DNA of 30,695 nt, taken from JBEIDK01 sp040383485. Lineage in GTDB: Bacteria; Bacteroidota; Bacteroidia; UBA4408. Position numbers and translations under genes: made by a program. The stretch covers positions 1 through 30,695 of the forward strand of contig JBEIDK010000027.1 in assembly GCA_040383485.1 (NCBI GenBank), written 5' to 3'. The stretch's first letter is position 1, and each line of letters opens with the position of its first letter. The notes below the pieces were generated by a model. The model saw nothing but the letters and a program-made list of their open reading frames with translations. It was not told where the DNA came from and did not search any database. Below are positions 16,691-25,803 of the stretch, one piece after another.

Positions 16691-16721
16691 AATAAAAAAC
16701 GCAGGAAAGATTTCCTGCGTT
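16691..16721 (-). terminator. Intrinsic terminator or attenuator between oxidase subunit IV and the Sco-like gene
   Basis: AACGCAGGAAA (16698-16708) pairs with TTTCCTGCGTT (16711-16721) around a tight loop. A minus-strand T run follows. It ends about 6 bases before the next ATG at 16685, so it may act as a partial stop within the transcript. Confidence 0.8.
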
Positions 16722-16753
16722 GTTTAAACAATTTTTTTTGTAATTAGTTCTTG

Positions 16754-17197
16754 TTAGTGATGTGTTGGTTCCGCTTTGTGCTCTGCGCCATCATGATTCG
16801 CTGGTTTTTCATAATAAACCTTATCTATGCTTTGGCGATATTCTTGACTGTAAGTACCTTCAAAAATATCTAATAAGGCAATGAGGTAAATAATAAAAAC
16901 TGCATAAGGGATTAATATTACATACCTGAAGAATTTATTTTCGCCGCCAAGGTGCATAAATTCCAATACAATAAAAGCAGCCTTAACAATTGTAAGCCCT
17001 ATGAAAATAACTTTTAATGTTACAGTTCCTTTTAAGTGCCATGCGTCTTGCTGAAATCCAATCCATAACTCTAATAAAGTTATGGCAAGCATTATCCAGA
17101 ATACATTCCAAAGTTTTCTTCTTATTTTTTTACCATGTGCCTCATCGTGATGAGCCATTGTTTCGTAACTAGGGTAATTATCGTGAAATTCTGACAT
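16754..17197 (-). CDS. Cytochrome c oxidase subunit IV family protein
   Basis: The 147-residue product matches the small prokaryotic subunit IV (CyoD-like) of heme-copper oxidases. It has three membrane helices (about 31-48, 62-82 and 90-110) and the family block IVKAAFIVLEFMHLGGE (70-86). The N-terminal and C-terminal tails are rich in His and charged residues (HHDEAHGKK; HDGAEHKAEPTHH), as is common in Bacteroidota. This accessory subunit is thought to help assemble or stabilise the catalytic subunits in the inner membrane. It starts 31 bases after the subunit III stop, so the two are likely co-transcribed. Subunits I and II are not in the window. Confidence 0.88.
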   Translation of the reverse strand: MSEFHDNYPSYETMAHHDEAHGKKIRRKLWNVFWIMLAITLLELWIGFQQDAWHLKGTVTLKVIFIGLTIVKAAFIVLEFMHLGGENKFFRYVILIPYAVFIIYLIALLDIFEGTYSQEYRQSIDKVYYEKPANHDGAEHKAEPTHH

Positions 17198-17228
17198 CTT
17201 GTTTAAATTATGAATTAAAAATTAAAAA

Positions 17229-17951
17229 TTATAGTAAGTAAAAGAATGTGAAAACAAAAACCCAAACCAAATCTACGAAGTGCCAGTAAAGTCCAACCTT
17301 TTCTACCATTTCGTAATGTCCTCTTTTTTCATAAGTACCTGCGAGTACATTACAAAAAATAATGATATTTATTACAACTCCAGAAAATACGTGTGTTCCA
17401 TGAAAACCTGTTATAAAGAAAAAGAAGTCTCCAAAAACAGGCAATCCATATTCATTGTATGTTAAGTTAGCTCCATAAAAAGGTGCATCAACCCATTTGC
17501 CATCAATTAATTGATTTCTAATTGCTCCATGGTCTGTTCCCGTAATAAAGTGATACCATTCCCAAGCTTGAGAACCTACGAACATTAAACCACCAATAAT
17601 GGTGAGTAACATCCATAAAGTTACAGCTTTTTTATCATTACGATGACCTGCTTCTACTGCTAAAACCATAGTTACAGATGACATAATTAAAATAAAGGTC
17701 ATTAAACCAACATATGCTAAAGGAATATGACCTTCATAAAATGGAAAATGTGTGAAAACTTGTCCTGGGTCAGGCCAAATATCTGGGTACTTATGACGCA
17801 TAAAACCATACGCTGAGAGAAGACCAGAGAAAGTAAAGGCATCTGAAATTAGGAAAAACCACATCATCATTTTGCCGTAGCTTACACCAAAAGGAGAAAC
17901 TCCCCCTTTCCAGTGAACTGATGATTCCATTGTTGCTGAATGTGATGACAT
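17229..17951 (-). CDS. Cytochrome c oxidase subunit III
   Basis: Subunit III supports proton uptake and stability of heme-copper oxidases. The 240-residue product has about five membrane helices. Typical blocks are the KMMMWFFLISDAFTFSGLLSAYGFMRH stretch near residues 27-53, the helix with TFILIMSSVTMVLAVEAGHRND near 90-105, the central QAWEWYHFI, the FHGTHVFSGVVINII block near 183-197, and the final WHFVDLVWVFVFTFFYLL at the C-terminus. It is the five-helix form, lacking the first two helices of the mitochondrial type. It has a consensus promoter upstream, so it appears to start the transcript with subunit IV and perhaps the Sco-like gene, away from any ctaC/ctaD in this window. Confidence 0.93.
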   Translation of the reverse strand: MSSHSATMESSVHWKGGVSPFGVSYGKMMMWFFLISDAFTFSGLLSAYGFMRHKYPDIWPDPGQVFTHFPFYEGHIPLAYVGLMTFILIMSSVTMVLAVEAGHRNDKKAVTLWMLLTIIGGLMFVGSQAWEWYHFITGTDHGAIRNQLIDGKWVDAPFYGANLTYNEYGLPVFGDFFFFITGFHGTHVFSGVVINIIIFCNVLAGTYEKRGHYEMVEKVGLYWHFVDLVWVFVFTFFYLL

Positions 17952-17981
17952 AAATTTATTTTTTGTTAAAAACTAACCGGA

Positions 17982-18012
17982 CAAAAATATATTTTGAATT
18001 TATACTTTGCAA
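17982..18012 (-). promoter_or_regulatory. Bacteroidota promoter of the oxidase subunit III transcript
   Basis: On the minus strand TTG (18012-18010) is followed after 20 bases by TATTTTTG (17989-17982), an exact TAnnTTTG. The ATG at 17951 lies about 30 bases downstream. Confidence 0.65.
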
Positions 18013-18081
18013 CATGTTAGGCTATTTTTTTTAATATTTATAAACAGTACGAATTTGATAATTTAAATTCGATGTAAAAAG

Positions 18082-18155
18082 TGACTCCGGAGGGATTCGA
18101 ACCCCCAACCAACAGGGCCGAAACCTGTCATTCTATCCAATTGAACTACGGAGCC
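18082..18155 (-). tRNA. tRNA-Arg (anticodon TCG)
   Basis: The minus strand folds into a full cloverleaf of 74 bases. The acceptor stem is GGCTCCG / CGGAGTC with one G-T pair, and the D arm is GTTC / GAAT. The anticodon stem is ACAGG / CCTGT around the loop TTTCGGC, giving anticodon TCG. The T arm is GGGGG TTCGAAT CCCTC and the discriminator base is A. The 3' CCA is not encoded. It should read CGA and, by wobble, other CGN arginine codons. It stands alone between the ABC exporter and the oxidase genes. Confidence 0.95.
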
Positions 18156-18230
18156 ATTTGTTATTTTAAGAAATAATTAAAATATCCTTTTGAATTTTTG
18201 AGTGGTAAATCTAATTTTAAGTTTCATAAT

Positions 18231-20003
18231 TTAAACAAAATTTAAATTTTGCTTGAATTGTTTTTGGTATAAATTGTAATAAATACCTTCAGATTCCAAT
18301 AAATTCAAATGATTGCCTCTTTCTTTTATAATACCATTATCTAAAACCAAGATTAAATTTGCATGTTGCACAGTGGCCAAACGATGAGCAATAATAATTG
18401 TTGTTTGCAATTTCGAAAGTTTTTCGGTTGCATTATGTATTAGCTCTTCGCTTTCACTGTCAATACTAGAAGTTGCCTCATCCATAATTAGTATTTTTGG
18501 TTTTTGAACATAGGCCCTTATAAATGATATAAGTTGTCGCTGTCCCACCGATAGTAAGCCACCTCTTTCTCTGACATTAAATTCATATCCTCCTTCAAGC
18601 TTATCAATGAATTGCTCTGCACCAATAGTCCTTGTGGCTTCAATTATATCATCAATATTAATTGGTTCAAAAAGTGTTATATTGTTAGCAATTGTATCAG
18701 AGAAGAGGAACACATCTTGCAAGACAATACTGCATTTTTTTCTCAAACTGTTTAACTCATAACTTCTAATATCAATTCCGTCAATTAATATTTCGCCCTT
18801 TTGAAATTCATAAAATCTATTTACTAATGAAGCTATGGTAGATTTTCCTGAACCTGTTGCACCAACAAGAGCTAAGGTATTTCCTGCTTCTAATACGAAT
18901 GAAATATCTTTTAATATCCAATCTGCTTCTGATTCAATTTCTTTTTTATAGCTAAACCATACATTTTTAAATTCAATTTTACCTGTAATTTTTTCAGCAC
19001 TAATTTTACCTAAGTTATTGTTTTGTTCAATTGTATCGAAAACAGCAAATACTCTTTCACCGCATACCATTCCCATTTGTAAGGTATTGAATCTATCTGC
19101 TAACATTCTAATGGGCCGGAAAAGGAGATTAATATACATTGTAAAAGATATAATCATACCTAAGGTATATTTATCGGCAAGCGCCCCATTTGCTCCCCAC
19201 CATATAAGCAAACCAATACTTACAGAACTTAATATTTCAACTACTGGGTAAAATACTGAATAGTGCCAAACACTTTTAATATTTGCATCTCTATGTTTTT
19301 TATTAATAGTGTCAAACTTATTTAGCTCAGCCTTTTCTCTACTGAAAATTTGAACGACCAACATGCCCGTTAAATGTTCTTGAACAAATGCATTTAATTG
19401 TGATACTGCATTTCTAACTTCGGTAAAAGCACCTTTTATAGCATTTTTAAAAATATAGGTAGCAATTAATAGAAGAGGTATTGTGCTAAGACTGATAATT
19501 GATAATTGCCAATCTGCAGCAAACATTACAATAATAATTATCAGTACTTTTAAAATATCACCTGCAATTTCAAGAAATCCTTGTGAGAAAACGTCGGCAA
19601 TATTTTGTATGTCGCTAATATTCCTTGTAACCAATGTACCAACGGCACTTTTGTCAAAAAATGATAAATTAAAATTTACTATCTTTTTAAACAAAGAAGT
19701 CCTTAAGTCATTTATAACTAATTGGCCAATTTTACTAGTAAGAAATGAAACAGTGTATTGTAATGATGTTTCAATTAGCAAAACCAAAAAAATTAGAAAG
19801 CAAGAATTAACTAATCCTTGAAGTTCCTTTTTAATAACATAATTATCAAAAGCATACTGCACAAGCCAAGGCCTTAATGGTGAAAGAAATGCTAGTATTA
19901 TTGTTAAGGTTAAGGTAAGAAAAAAAATAGTTTTATATGGCCTAACGTATTCATAGATACGTTTAAGAATAATGAAATCAAAAGCCTTTCCGGTAATAGC
20001 CAT
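18231..20003 (-). CDS. ABC exporter, fused permease and ATPase (MsbA-like)
   Basis: The 590-residue half-transporter has six membrane helices (about 25-320) followed by an ATP-binding domain; two copies would form a working exporter in the inner membrane. The ATPase motifs are complete: Walker A GATGSGKST (381-389), Q-loop IVLQDVFLFSDT (426-437), signature LSVGQRQ (484-490), Walker B ILIMDEATSSID (504-515) and the H-loop IIAHRLAT (538-544; H540). The closest relatives by style are lipid or drug exporters of the MsbA group, common in Bacteroidota. The substrate cannot be assigned; lipid A core export is one option. It follows the FG-GAP gene by 60 bases. A perfect 16-base palindrome (18236-18251) overlaps its last codons. 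Confidence 0.92.
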   Translation of the reverse strand: MAITGKAFDFIILKRIYEYVRPYKTIFFLTLTLTIILAFLSPLRPWLVQYAFDNYVIKKELQGLVNSCFLIFLVLLIETSLQYTVSFLTSKIGQLVINDLRTSLFKKIVNFNLSFFDKSAVGTLVTRNISDIQNIADVFSQGFLEIAGDILKVLIIIIVMFAADWQLSIISLSTIPLLLIATYIFKNAIKGAFTEVRNAVSQLNAFVQEHLTGMLVVQIFSREKAELNKFDTINKKHRDANIKSVWHYSVFYPVVEILSSVSIGLLIWWGANGALADKYTLGMIISFTMYINLLFRPIRMLADRFNTLQMGMVCGERVFAVFDTIEQNNNLGKISAEKITGKIEFKNVWFSYKKEIESEADWILKDISFVLEAGNTLALVGATGSGKSTIASLVNRFYEFQKGEILIDGIDIRSYELNSLRKKCSIVLQDVFLFSDTIANNITLFEPINIDDIIEATRTIGAEQFIDKLEGGYEFNVRERGGLLSVGQRQLISFIRAYVQKPKILIMDEATSSIDSESEELIHNATEKLSKLQTTIIIAHRLATVQHANLILVLDNGIIKERGNHLNLLESEGIYYNLYQKQFKQNLNFV

Positions 20004-20063
20004 AATTATTTTGGGCTACAAAGAAAGTTCTTTTTTAGGAAATCTCTTCATTGAACTTACAAA

Positions 20064-22271
20064 TCAATGTTTGATGATTAACTTTTTAGAAATAGTTGAA
20101 CTTTTTACTTGAATTCTTAGAAAGTAAATACCATTATTTAACTGAGAAGTATTTATTTCAATAGAATTAGAGTTGCAATCTAAATTGCGAATAATTCGTC
20201 CTTGACAATCATTAATGAATAGATTCTCAATGGTGTTTTTAGAAATTAAAGTTATAAAATCATTTGCAGGATTAGGATAAATATTCACTAAATCTTCAAT
20301 TATATTTGTCTTATAAATAGATGCGGTGATATCTCCTGAAAAATAATTTAATCCTCCACAAATATTACCTATTAACATATCTAATTGCCCATCATTATTA
20401 ATATCAGCAATAGAAATGGAAGAATTATTTCCTTCCCAAATTTTCAAATAACTCGAGTCAATTTTCGTAAAAGTTCCACCCAAATTATTATCAATATTCG
20501 TATATCTATAGATACTTCCTGACTTTGAACCGCATAATAAATGATTAGATCCATTTACACTAAAAAGTTGCGGAGTACAGAAACCATCATTAATAAGTAC
20601 ACCATTATCATACCCTGTATAAACATTACCAAAGGTATTCGAAATTAATGTGAAGGTTGGATTTTGACTAGTGCCAGTATTTCTATAATATTTTATGTAG
20701 CCTTTTTGAGTTCCAATGAGTAAATCAATTTTGCCATCAAAATCAACATCAATTAATTGTGGGGCAGCGCAATTGCCTACATCAATAGAGCCGTAATATG
20801 AACTTACTAATTGAAAGTTTGCAATAGAACCAGACAAGGCAACATTTTGATAGTAGAAAAGTTTACCATCTCCATTCCCTATCAACATATCCAAATCAGT
20901 ATCATTATCTAAATCGCCAAATGTTGTTTTTACATAATTTAAATTCGATGCAGTAGACAAGTTTAAATAATCATCATCCTCTAATTTATATTTAGGATAA
21001 TTATTTGTACCAATATTTTTATAGAGCATTAGTCTAGCCTTATTTAAGCTATTTTCAAATCTTCCGATGTTGCCAACCAGAAAGTCCAATAGTCCATCAT
21101 TGTTAAAATCGAAAAATGTTGGATATGCTCCCGCTCCATTATCAATCATATCCTTGACTAGAAATTGATTATTTTGATATTTGAAATTAGGGAATGAATT
21201 TGAGCCGATATTTTTATAAAGTAAGGAACTAAATTTGTTTTCACTCCCTGTAGTAGTGTTCGGACTAGCCAATAAATCCTTCTTTCCATCATTATTGACG
21301 TCACAAAGAAAGGGAGTAGGAAATATAGTTAGGTTAACTGGCACATTATAACTTGGAAAAGTAATATCTTCAGCTGTAGCTAAGGCATCTGTAATGGTTC
21401 CTCCGTTTGTTACTGCGGTAATTGTGCTACAACCAATATCGGAAAGCAATAAGTCTTTGTCATTATCTCCATCTAAATCTAAGGCAAGTAGCGCTGAACC
21501 CGAATGCATAGTATTTCGTTCTTCTTGACCATTCAATTGATTCGCAAGATTACCACAAGGAAGGTTAAATGTCAGTTGACAACTAGATTGGTCTTCTTTA
21601 AAATCGCCCCAACAAGATGTTGCTAATGAAAACTTTAAGCTATCGCAATTGCCATATAGCTCTTTGGATAAATTCTGATGATACTCAACATAAACACCGT
21701 TAGATGAAAAAGTTACAATATCTAAATCTCCGTCACTATCAATATCAGAGATAGTAGGAATATCAACGGATGAGACATAAAGTGGTATGGAATCGGAAAA
21801 ATAAATTGAATATAATTTTTGAGTTACTAACGTGAAATGTAATCCAATATTTGCATTACCATCATTTTTATAAATTTTAATTGCTCCACCATTTTGAGTA
21901 AAGATATCTTGTTTTCCATCACAATTGTAGTCAGCAAGTAAAACCCAATCTTTTAATCCTTTGGGTATATTGCCTAAGAACTGAGGTGCATAAGTGTAAT
22001 CAATGCTATCGGTAATGCCAGCATTTAAAAAAGTATTCGGTTTGTTTGAACTTCTATCAAATGAAAACAAATCATTAACGCCATCATAATCCAAATCAAG
22101 TTCTGAAAATTGCATATAATTAAAACCACCAGCAAAAGGCATTTTCATCAATTTTGTATTGTCAAAAACTTTTAATGAATCAGTTTTTTTAAAGCTGAAT
22201 TGAGAAAACATGTTACTAGAAAATAACAATATGAATGTGAGATTTAAAAGATATTTTAAAAAGCAGTTCAT
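20064..22271 (-). CDS. Secreted FG-GAP repeat protein with a type IX sorting domain
   Basis: The 735-residue protein starts with a signal peptide (1-23). Nine calcium-loop motifs of the DxDxDGxxD type follow, beginning near residues 59, 114, 176, 265, 324, 388, 453, 508 and 623, each leading into a hydrophobic strand such as DMLIGN or DLLIGT. These are FG-GAP/VCBS repeats that fold as an integrin-like beta-propeller, probably binding Ca2+ and mediating surface contact. The C-terminal 73 residues open with IYPNPANDFITL (664-675) and end in KKLIIKH. This is the classic type A signal for the type IX secretion system, so the protein should be exported and attached to or released from the cell surface. 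It lies 20 bases after mutS, with no obvious functional link. Confidence 0.92.
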   Translation of the reverse strand: MNCFLKYLLNLTFILLFSSNMFSQFSFKKTDSLKVFDNTKLMKMPFAGGFNYMQFSELDLDYDGVNDLFSFDRSSNKPNTFLNAGITDSIDYTYAPQFLGNIPKGLKDWVLLADYNCDGKQDIFTQNGGAIKIYKNDGNANIGLHFTLVTQKLYSIYFSDSIPLYVSSVDIPTISDIDSDGDLDIVTFSSNGVYVEYHQNLSKELYGNCDSLKFSLATSCWGDFKEDQSSCQLTFNLPCGNLANQLNGQEERNTMHSGSALLALDLDGDNDKDLLLSDIGCSTITAVTNGGTITDALATAEDITFPSYNVPVNLTIFPTPFLCDVNNDGKKDLLASPNTTTGSENKFSSLLYKNIGSNSFPNFKYQNNQFLVKDMIDNGAGAYPTFFDFNNDGLLDFLVGNIGRFENSLNKARLMLYKNIGTNNYPKYKLEDDDYLNLSTASNLNYVKTTFGDLDNDTDLDMLIGNGDGKLFYYQNVALSGSIANFQLVSSYYGSIDVGNCAAPQLIDVDFDGKIDLLIGTQKGYIKYYRNTGTSQNPTFTLISNTFGNVYTGYDNGVLINDGFCTPQLFSVNGSNHLLCGSKSGSIYRYTNIDNNLGGTFTKIDSSYLKIWEGNNSSISIADINNDGQLDMLIGNICGGLNYFSGDITASIYKTNIIEDLVNIYPNPANDFITLISKNTIENLFINDCQGRIIRNLDCNSNSIEINTSQLNNGIYFLRIQVKSSTISKKLIIKH

Positions 22272-22291
22272 TATCGAATAGTTGTAAGTTC

Positions 22292-24931
22292 TTAATTACT
22301 ACCTACTAATTTTTTAATTTCATTTAATTTAATTAATGCTTCAACAGGTGTCAAGGTGTTGATATCAATATGCTTTAACTCATCTTTAATTTGGCTTAAA
22401 ACAGGATCATCTAATTGAAAAAAACTAAGTTGATATTCTTCCTTCTTCTTGGCTAATTCTTTTTGCGCTTGTTGATTAGGATTGTTATGAGTAGATTCTA
22501 AGGTTTGTAAAATGGTATTTGCTCTAGTAATAATTTTACTAGGCATTCCAGCCATTTTAGCTACATGAATACCAAAACTATGTTGACTTCCACCTTGCTG
22601 TAATTTTCTTAAGAATACTACTTTGTTGCCAGTATCTTGAACGCTAACATTAAAGTTTTTAATTCTCGAAAAGTTATTTGTCATTTCATTTAACTCATGA
22701 TAGTGAGTGGCAAATAATGTTTTAGCTTTAAAAGATTGATGTTCATGCAAGTATTCTGCAATTGCCCAAGCTATAGAGATGCCATCATAGGTGCTTGTAC
22801 CTCGACCAATTTCATCTAACAAAACAAGGCTACGATTACTTAGGTTATTCATTATACTGGCAGTTTCATTCATTTCAACCATAAAAGTACTTTCTCCTGA
22901 TGAAATATTATCACTTGCACCAACTCGAGTAAAAACTTTATCAACTAGTCCAATTGAAGCATAAGTTGCAGGAACATAACTTCCTATTTGTGCCAGGATT
23001 ACAATAAGAGCAGTTTGTCTAAGAATTGCAGATTTACCGCTCATATTTGGGCCAGTAATCATAATAATTTGTTGATGATTATTATCTAAATAAACATCAT
23101 TAGCAATATATGATTCGGTATTAGGTAATTGCTTTTCAATAACAGGATGTCTACCATTCTTGATGTCAATGGCATCGGTATCGTTTAATTTAGGTTTTGT
23201 ATAATTATTTTTTGTAGCAGTTAAAGCAAAGGAAGATAGACAGTCAAGTTGAGCCATTAATGAAGCATTCAATTGTATCGGAGCTATATAATCAAGAAGG
23301 CTAATAACTATATCGTTATATAAACTGAGTTCAAGAACTACAATTTTATCTTCTGCACCCATTATTTTTTCTTCATATACTTTTAGTTCCTCAGTAATAT
23401 AACGTTCGGCATTAGCGAGGGTTTGTTTTCTCATCCAATTTTCTGGAACCTTATTTTTGTGAACATTAGTAACCTCCAGATAGTAACCGAATACGCTGTT
23501 AAAGGCTACCTTTAAAGATGATATTCCAGTATTTTCTATTTCGCGTTGTTGAATTTGAAGAAGATAATTTTTGCCATTGCTTTGTATATTTCTCAATTCA
23601 TCAAGTTCTTCATTATATCCTGAACAAATTACGCCACCTTTAGCAACCATTGAAGGAGAATTTTCATCAATTGCTTTTTCAATTCTATCAATAATTGATA
23701 GGCATGGGTTTAATTGCTCTGTAATTTTTTTTAAAGCTTCAGTTGATGACTTTTGTTCTTTTAATAGTTTTTTTAATATATCTACTGCTTGCAAGGCATT
23801 TTTTAGTTGCAGTAATTCGCGGGGATTTAGTCTACCAACAGCAACTCTTGAAATTAAACGCTCTAGGTCACCACTTCGTTTCAATTGCACAATAATTTCA
23901 TTCAATAAGTCGGATTGATTTAAAAAATATTCAACTACTTGTTGCCTTTCAATAATGGGTAATAATTCTTTCAAAGGCAATGCCAACCAACGCTTTAGTA
24001 GGCGGCTACCCATTGCTGTTGTGGTATAATCAATAACTTCAAATAATGTTTTAGCATTATAGTTCTGACTATACAAAAGTTCAAGATTACGAAGTGTAAA
24101 TCTATCAAGCCACATGTATTTGTCTTCATCAATTCTGCTAATTGAGCTGATATGTTTTAGCTTATCATGAGCAGTATCTTTTAAATAATGAATAGCTACG
24201 CCAGCTGCAATAATTGAGTCTGCCATTTCATCCATACCAAATCCTTTTAAAGAATTGGTTTGAAAATGTTTTAATAAAGTTTCATTGGCATAATCGAATT
24301 GAAAAGCCCAATCGTCAGCGGCAAAGGAATAGTATGAATCACCAAAAGCTTCAATAAATATTTTTTTATTCGCCTTAGAAAAGACAATTTCATTAGGTTT
24401 AAAAGTATGTATTAATTTTTGGCAATATGATAGTTCACCTTGTGCTGCATAAAACTCCCCAGTGCTAACATCAACAAAGGCAATGCCCGCATGGTTAGCG
24501 TTTTTAGTATTGTAATGTAAACAAGCTAAAAAATTATTATTTTTCACATCATGAGTCTTGTCATTATAGCTTACACCAGGAGTTACTAATTCTGTTACAC
24601 CTCTTTTTACAATTGTTTTTGTTAATTTTGGGTCTTCTAACTGGTCGCAAATTGCAACTCTATTGCCTGCTCTAACAAGCTTGGGTAAATAGGTATCTAA
24701 AGCATGATGTGGAAATCCGGCCAATTCAATGAACATAGCTGCACCATTTGCTCTGCGAGTGAGAACAATTCCTAATATTCCTGAAACCTTGATTGCATCT
24801 TGACCAAAAGTTTCATAAAAATCTCCAACTCTAAATAATAAAATAGCATCAGGGTATTTTGCCTTGATGGTATTGTATTGCTTCATCAAGGGTGTTTCAA
24901 CAGGTGTTATATCTTCTTTTTTGAGTTTCAA
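22292..24931 (-). CDS. mutS: DNA mismatch repair protein MutS
   Basis: MutS recognises mismatches and small loops in new DNA and recruits MutL. The 879-residue product has the mismatch-binding GDFYETF (36-42, with F38 and E40), connector and lever domains, and the C-terminal ATPase: Walker A GPNMSGKSA (627-635), the ST/DNISSGESTF signature near 674-683, Walker B LLDEIGRGTSTYDG (704-717) and the FATHYHEL histidine block (740-747). The start is TTG at 24931; no in-frame ATG lies in the short leader, and the TTG gives the expected N-terminus just before the TPLMKQY opening of the family. A shorter start would cut domain I. Bacteroidota also carry MutS2 types, but the mismatch-binding domain marks this as true MutS. 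Confidence 0.97.
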   Translation of the reverse strand: MKLKKEDITPVETPLMKQYNTIKAKYPDAILLFRVGDFYETFGQDAIKVSGILGIVLTRRANGAAMFIELAGFPHHALDTYLPKLVRAGNRVAICDQLEDPKLTKTIVKRGVTELVTPGVSYNDKTHDVKNNNFLACLHYNTKNANHAGIAFVDVSTGEFYAAQGELSYCQKLIHTFKPNEIVFSKANKKIFIEAFGDSYYSFAADDWAFQFDYANETLLKHFQTNSLKGFGMDEMADSIIAAGVAIHYLKDTAHDKLKHISSISRIDEDKYMWLDRFTLRNLELLYSQNYNAKTLFEVIDYTTTAMGSRLLKRWLALPLKELLPIIERQQVVEYFLNQSDLLNEIIVQLKRSGDLERLISRVAVGRLNPRELLQLKNALQAVDILKKLLKEQKSSTEALKKITEQLNPCLSIIDRIEKAIDENSPSMVAKGGVICSGYNEELDELRNIQSNGKNYLLQIQQREIENTGISSLKVAFNSVFGYYLEVTNVHKNKVPENWMRKQTLANAERYITEELKVYEEKIMGAEDKIVVLELSLYNDIVISLLDYIAPIQLNASLMAQLDCLSSFALTATKNNYTKPKLNDTDAIDIKNGRHPVIEKQLPNTESYIANDVYLDNNHQQIIMITGPNMSGKSAILRQTALIVILAQIGSYVPATYASIGLVDKVFTRVGASDNISSGESTFMVEMNETASIMNNLSNRSLVLLDEIGRGTSTYDGISIAWAIAEYLHEHQSFKAKTLFATHYHELNEMTNNFSRIKNFNVSVQDTGNKVVFLRKLQQGGSQHSFGIHVAKMAGMPSKIITRANTILQTLESTHNNPNQQAQKELAKKKEEYQLSFFQLDDPVLSQIKDELKHIDINTLTPVEALIKLNEIKKLVGSN

Positions 24932-24950
24932 GTAATGTTTATGTATGTGA

Positions 24951-24958
24951 CAAACCTA
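24951..24958 (-). promoter_or_regulatory. Candidate -7 element of mutS
   Basis: The minus strand reads TAGGTTTG, an exact TAnnTTTG, 19 bases before the TTG start. No clear -33 element is visible. Confidence 0.45.
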
Positions 24959-25045
24959 AATAAATTTGAATGATTTTTCGCATGCTTTTTTTTAAACATA
25001 AAATTTACTTTAAAAAATTTTATTTACCTTGTAAACTGAAATATT

Positions 25046-25801
25046 ATGGAAGCAATTATTAATCATAACTCAAAAAAATACAAGGTTGATTTTTCTAAAC
25101 CCTTAGACATCTCTATGCCTTTGACTAGCAATGAAAACGCTACACGCGCATGGTATGCTAATGCGATTAGCATTGAACCTGTAAGAATGGGAACTTGGGT
25201 AGGAAGTGTTAAAGAAGGTAACAGTGTAAATTTTAAAAATATATTTTTTAATCCTCATGCTCATGGCACCCACACTGAATGTGTTGGGCATATTAGCGCT
25301 GATGAAGAAAGTATTAATTCAACTCTTACAACATTTATGTTTTTTGCTGAACTAATAAGCGTTGAACCAGAAAAAATTAATGGAGACAGTTTAATTACAA
25401 AAGAACAATTGATGCATTGCTTTGACAATAAAAAGAATGTTGAAGCATTAATAATTAGAACAAAACCTAATGGTAATGAAAAGTTACATATTAATTACTC
25501 AAACACTAATCCTACATATATTGATAAAACAGCAATCGAATATTTAAATGAAAAAGGTATCAAACACCTTCTTATTGATTTACCAAGTTTAGACCGTGAA
25601 AAAGATGATGGGGTTCTAGCAGCTCATAAAGCATTTTGGCAATTCCCACATAATACACAGCACAGTAAAACTATTACAGAAATGATTTATGCAGCTGTTA
25701 ATATACAAGATGGATTATACCTATTAAACTTGCAAATTGCGCCATTTGAAAATGATGCTTCACCAAGCAAACCTATACTTTACTCTACAACTGAAATTTA
25801 A
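25046..25801 (+). CDS. Cyclase-family metal hydrolase (kynurenine formamidase-like)
   Basis: The 251-residue product belongs to the cyclase/KynB superfamily of metal-dependent hydrolases acting on amides or lactones. The metal motif is FNPHAHGTHTECVGHIS (68-84), with H73, H76 and H82 as likely ligands; E78 stands where many members have Asp. A second conserved part, LIDLPSLDREKDDGVLAAHKAFW (near 177-200), holds the DLPSLD and AHKAFW blocks expected around the active site. No signal peptide is visible, so it is probably cytoplasmic. Kynurenine formamidase activity is one possibility, but no other tryptophan-degradation genes are present, so the substrate stays open. A DUF952 gene starts two bases after its stop, a tight pair. 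Confidence 0.85.
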   Translation: MEAIINHNSKKYKVDFSKPLDISMPLTSNENATRAWYANAISIEPVRMGTWVGSVKEGNSVNFKNIFFNPHAHGTHTECVGHISADEESINSTLTTFMFFAELISVEPEKINGDSLITKEQLMHCFDNKKNVEALIIRTKPNGNEKLHINYSNTNPTYIDKTAIEYLNEKGIKHLLIDLPSLDREKDDGVLAAHKAFWQFPHNTQHSKTITEMIYAAVNIQDGLYLLNLQIAPFENDASPSKPILYSTTEI

Positions 25802-25803
25802 TA

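Noticed and set aside
18236..18251. Perfect 16-base palindrome at the ABC exporter end
   Set aside because: It is made only of A/T apart from its two end bases, with no T run at a useful distance; likely chance in AT-rich DNA.
23571..23918. 115-codon frame on the plus strand
   Set aside because: It is a shadow of mutS, whose motifs are complete on the other strand.
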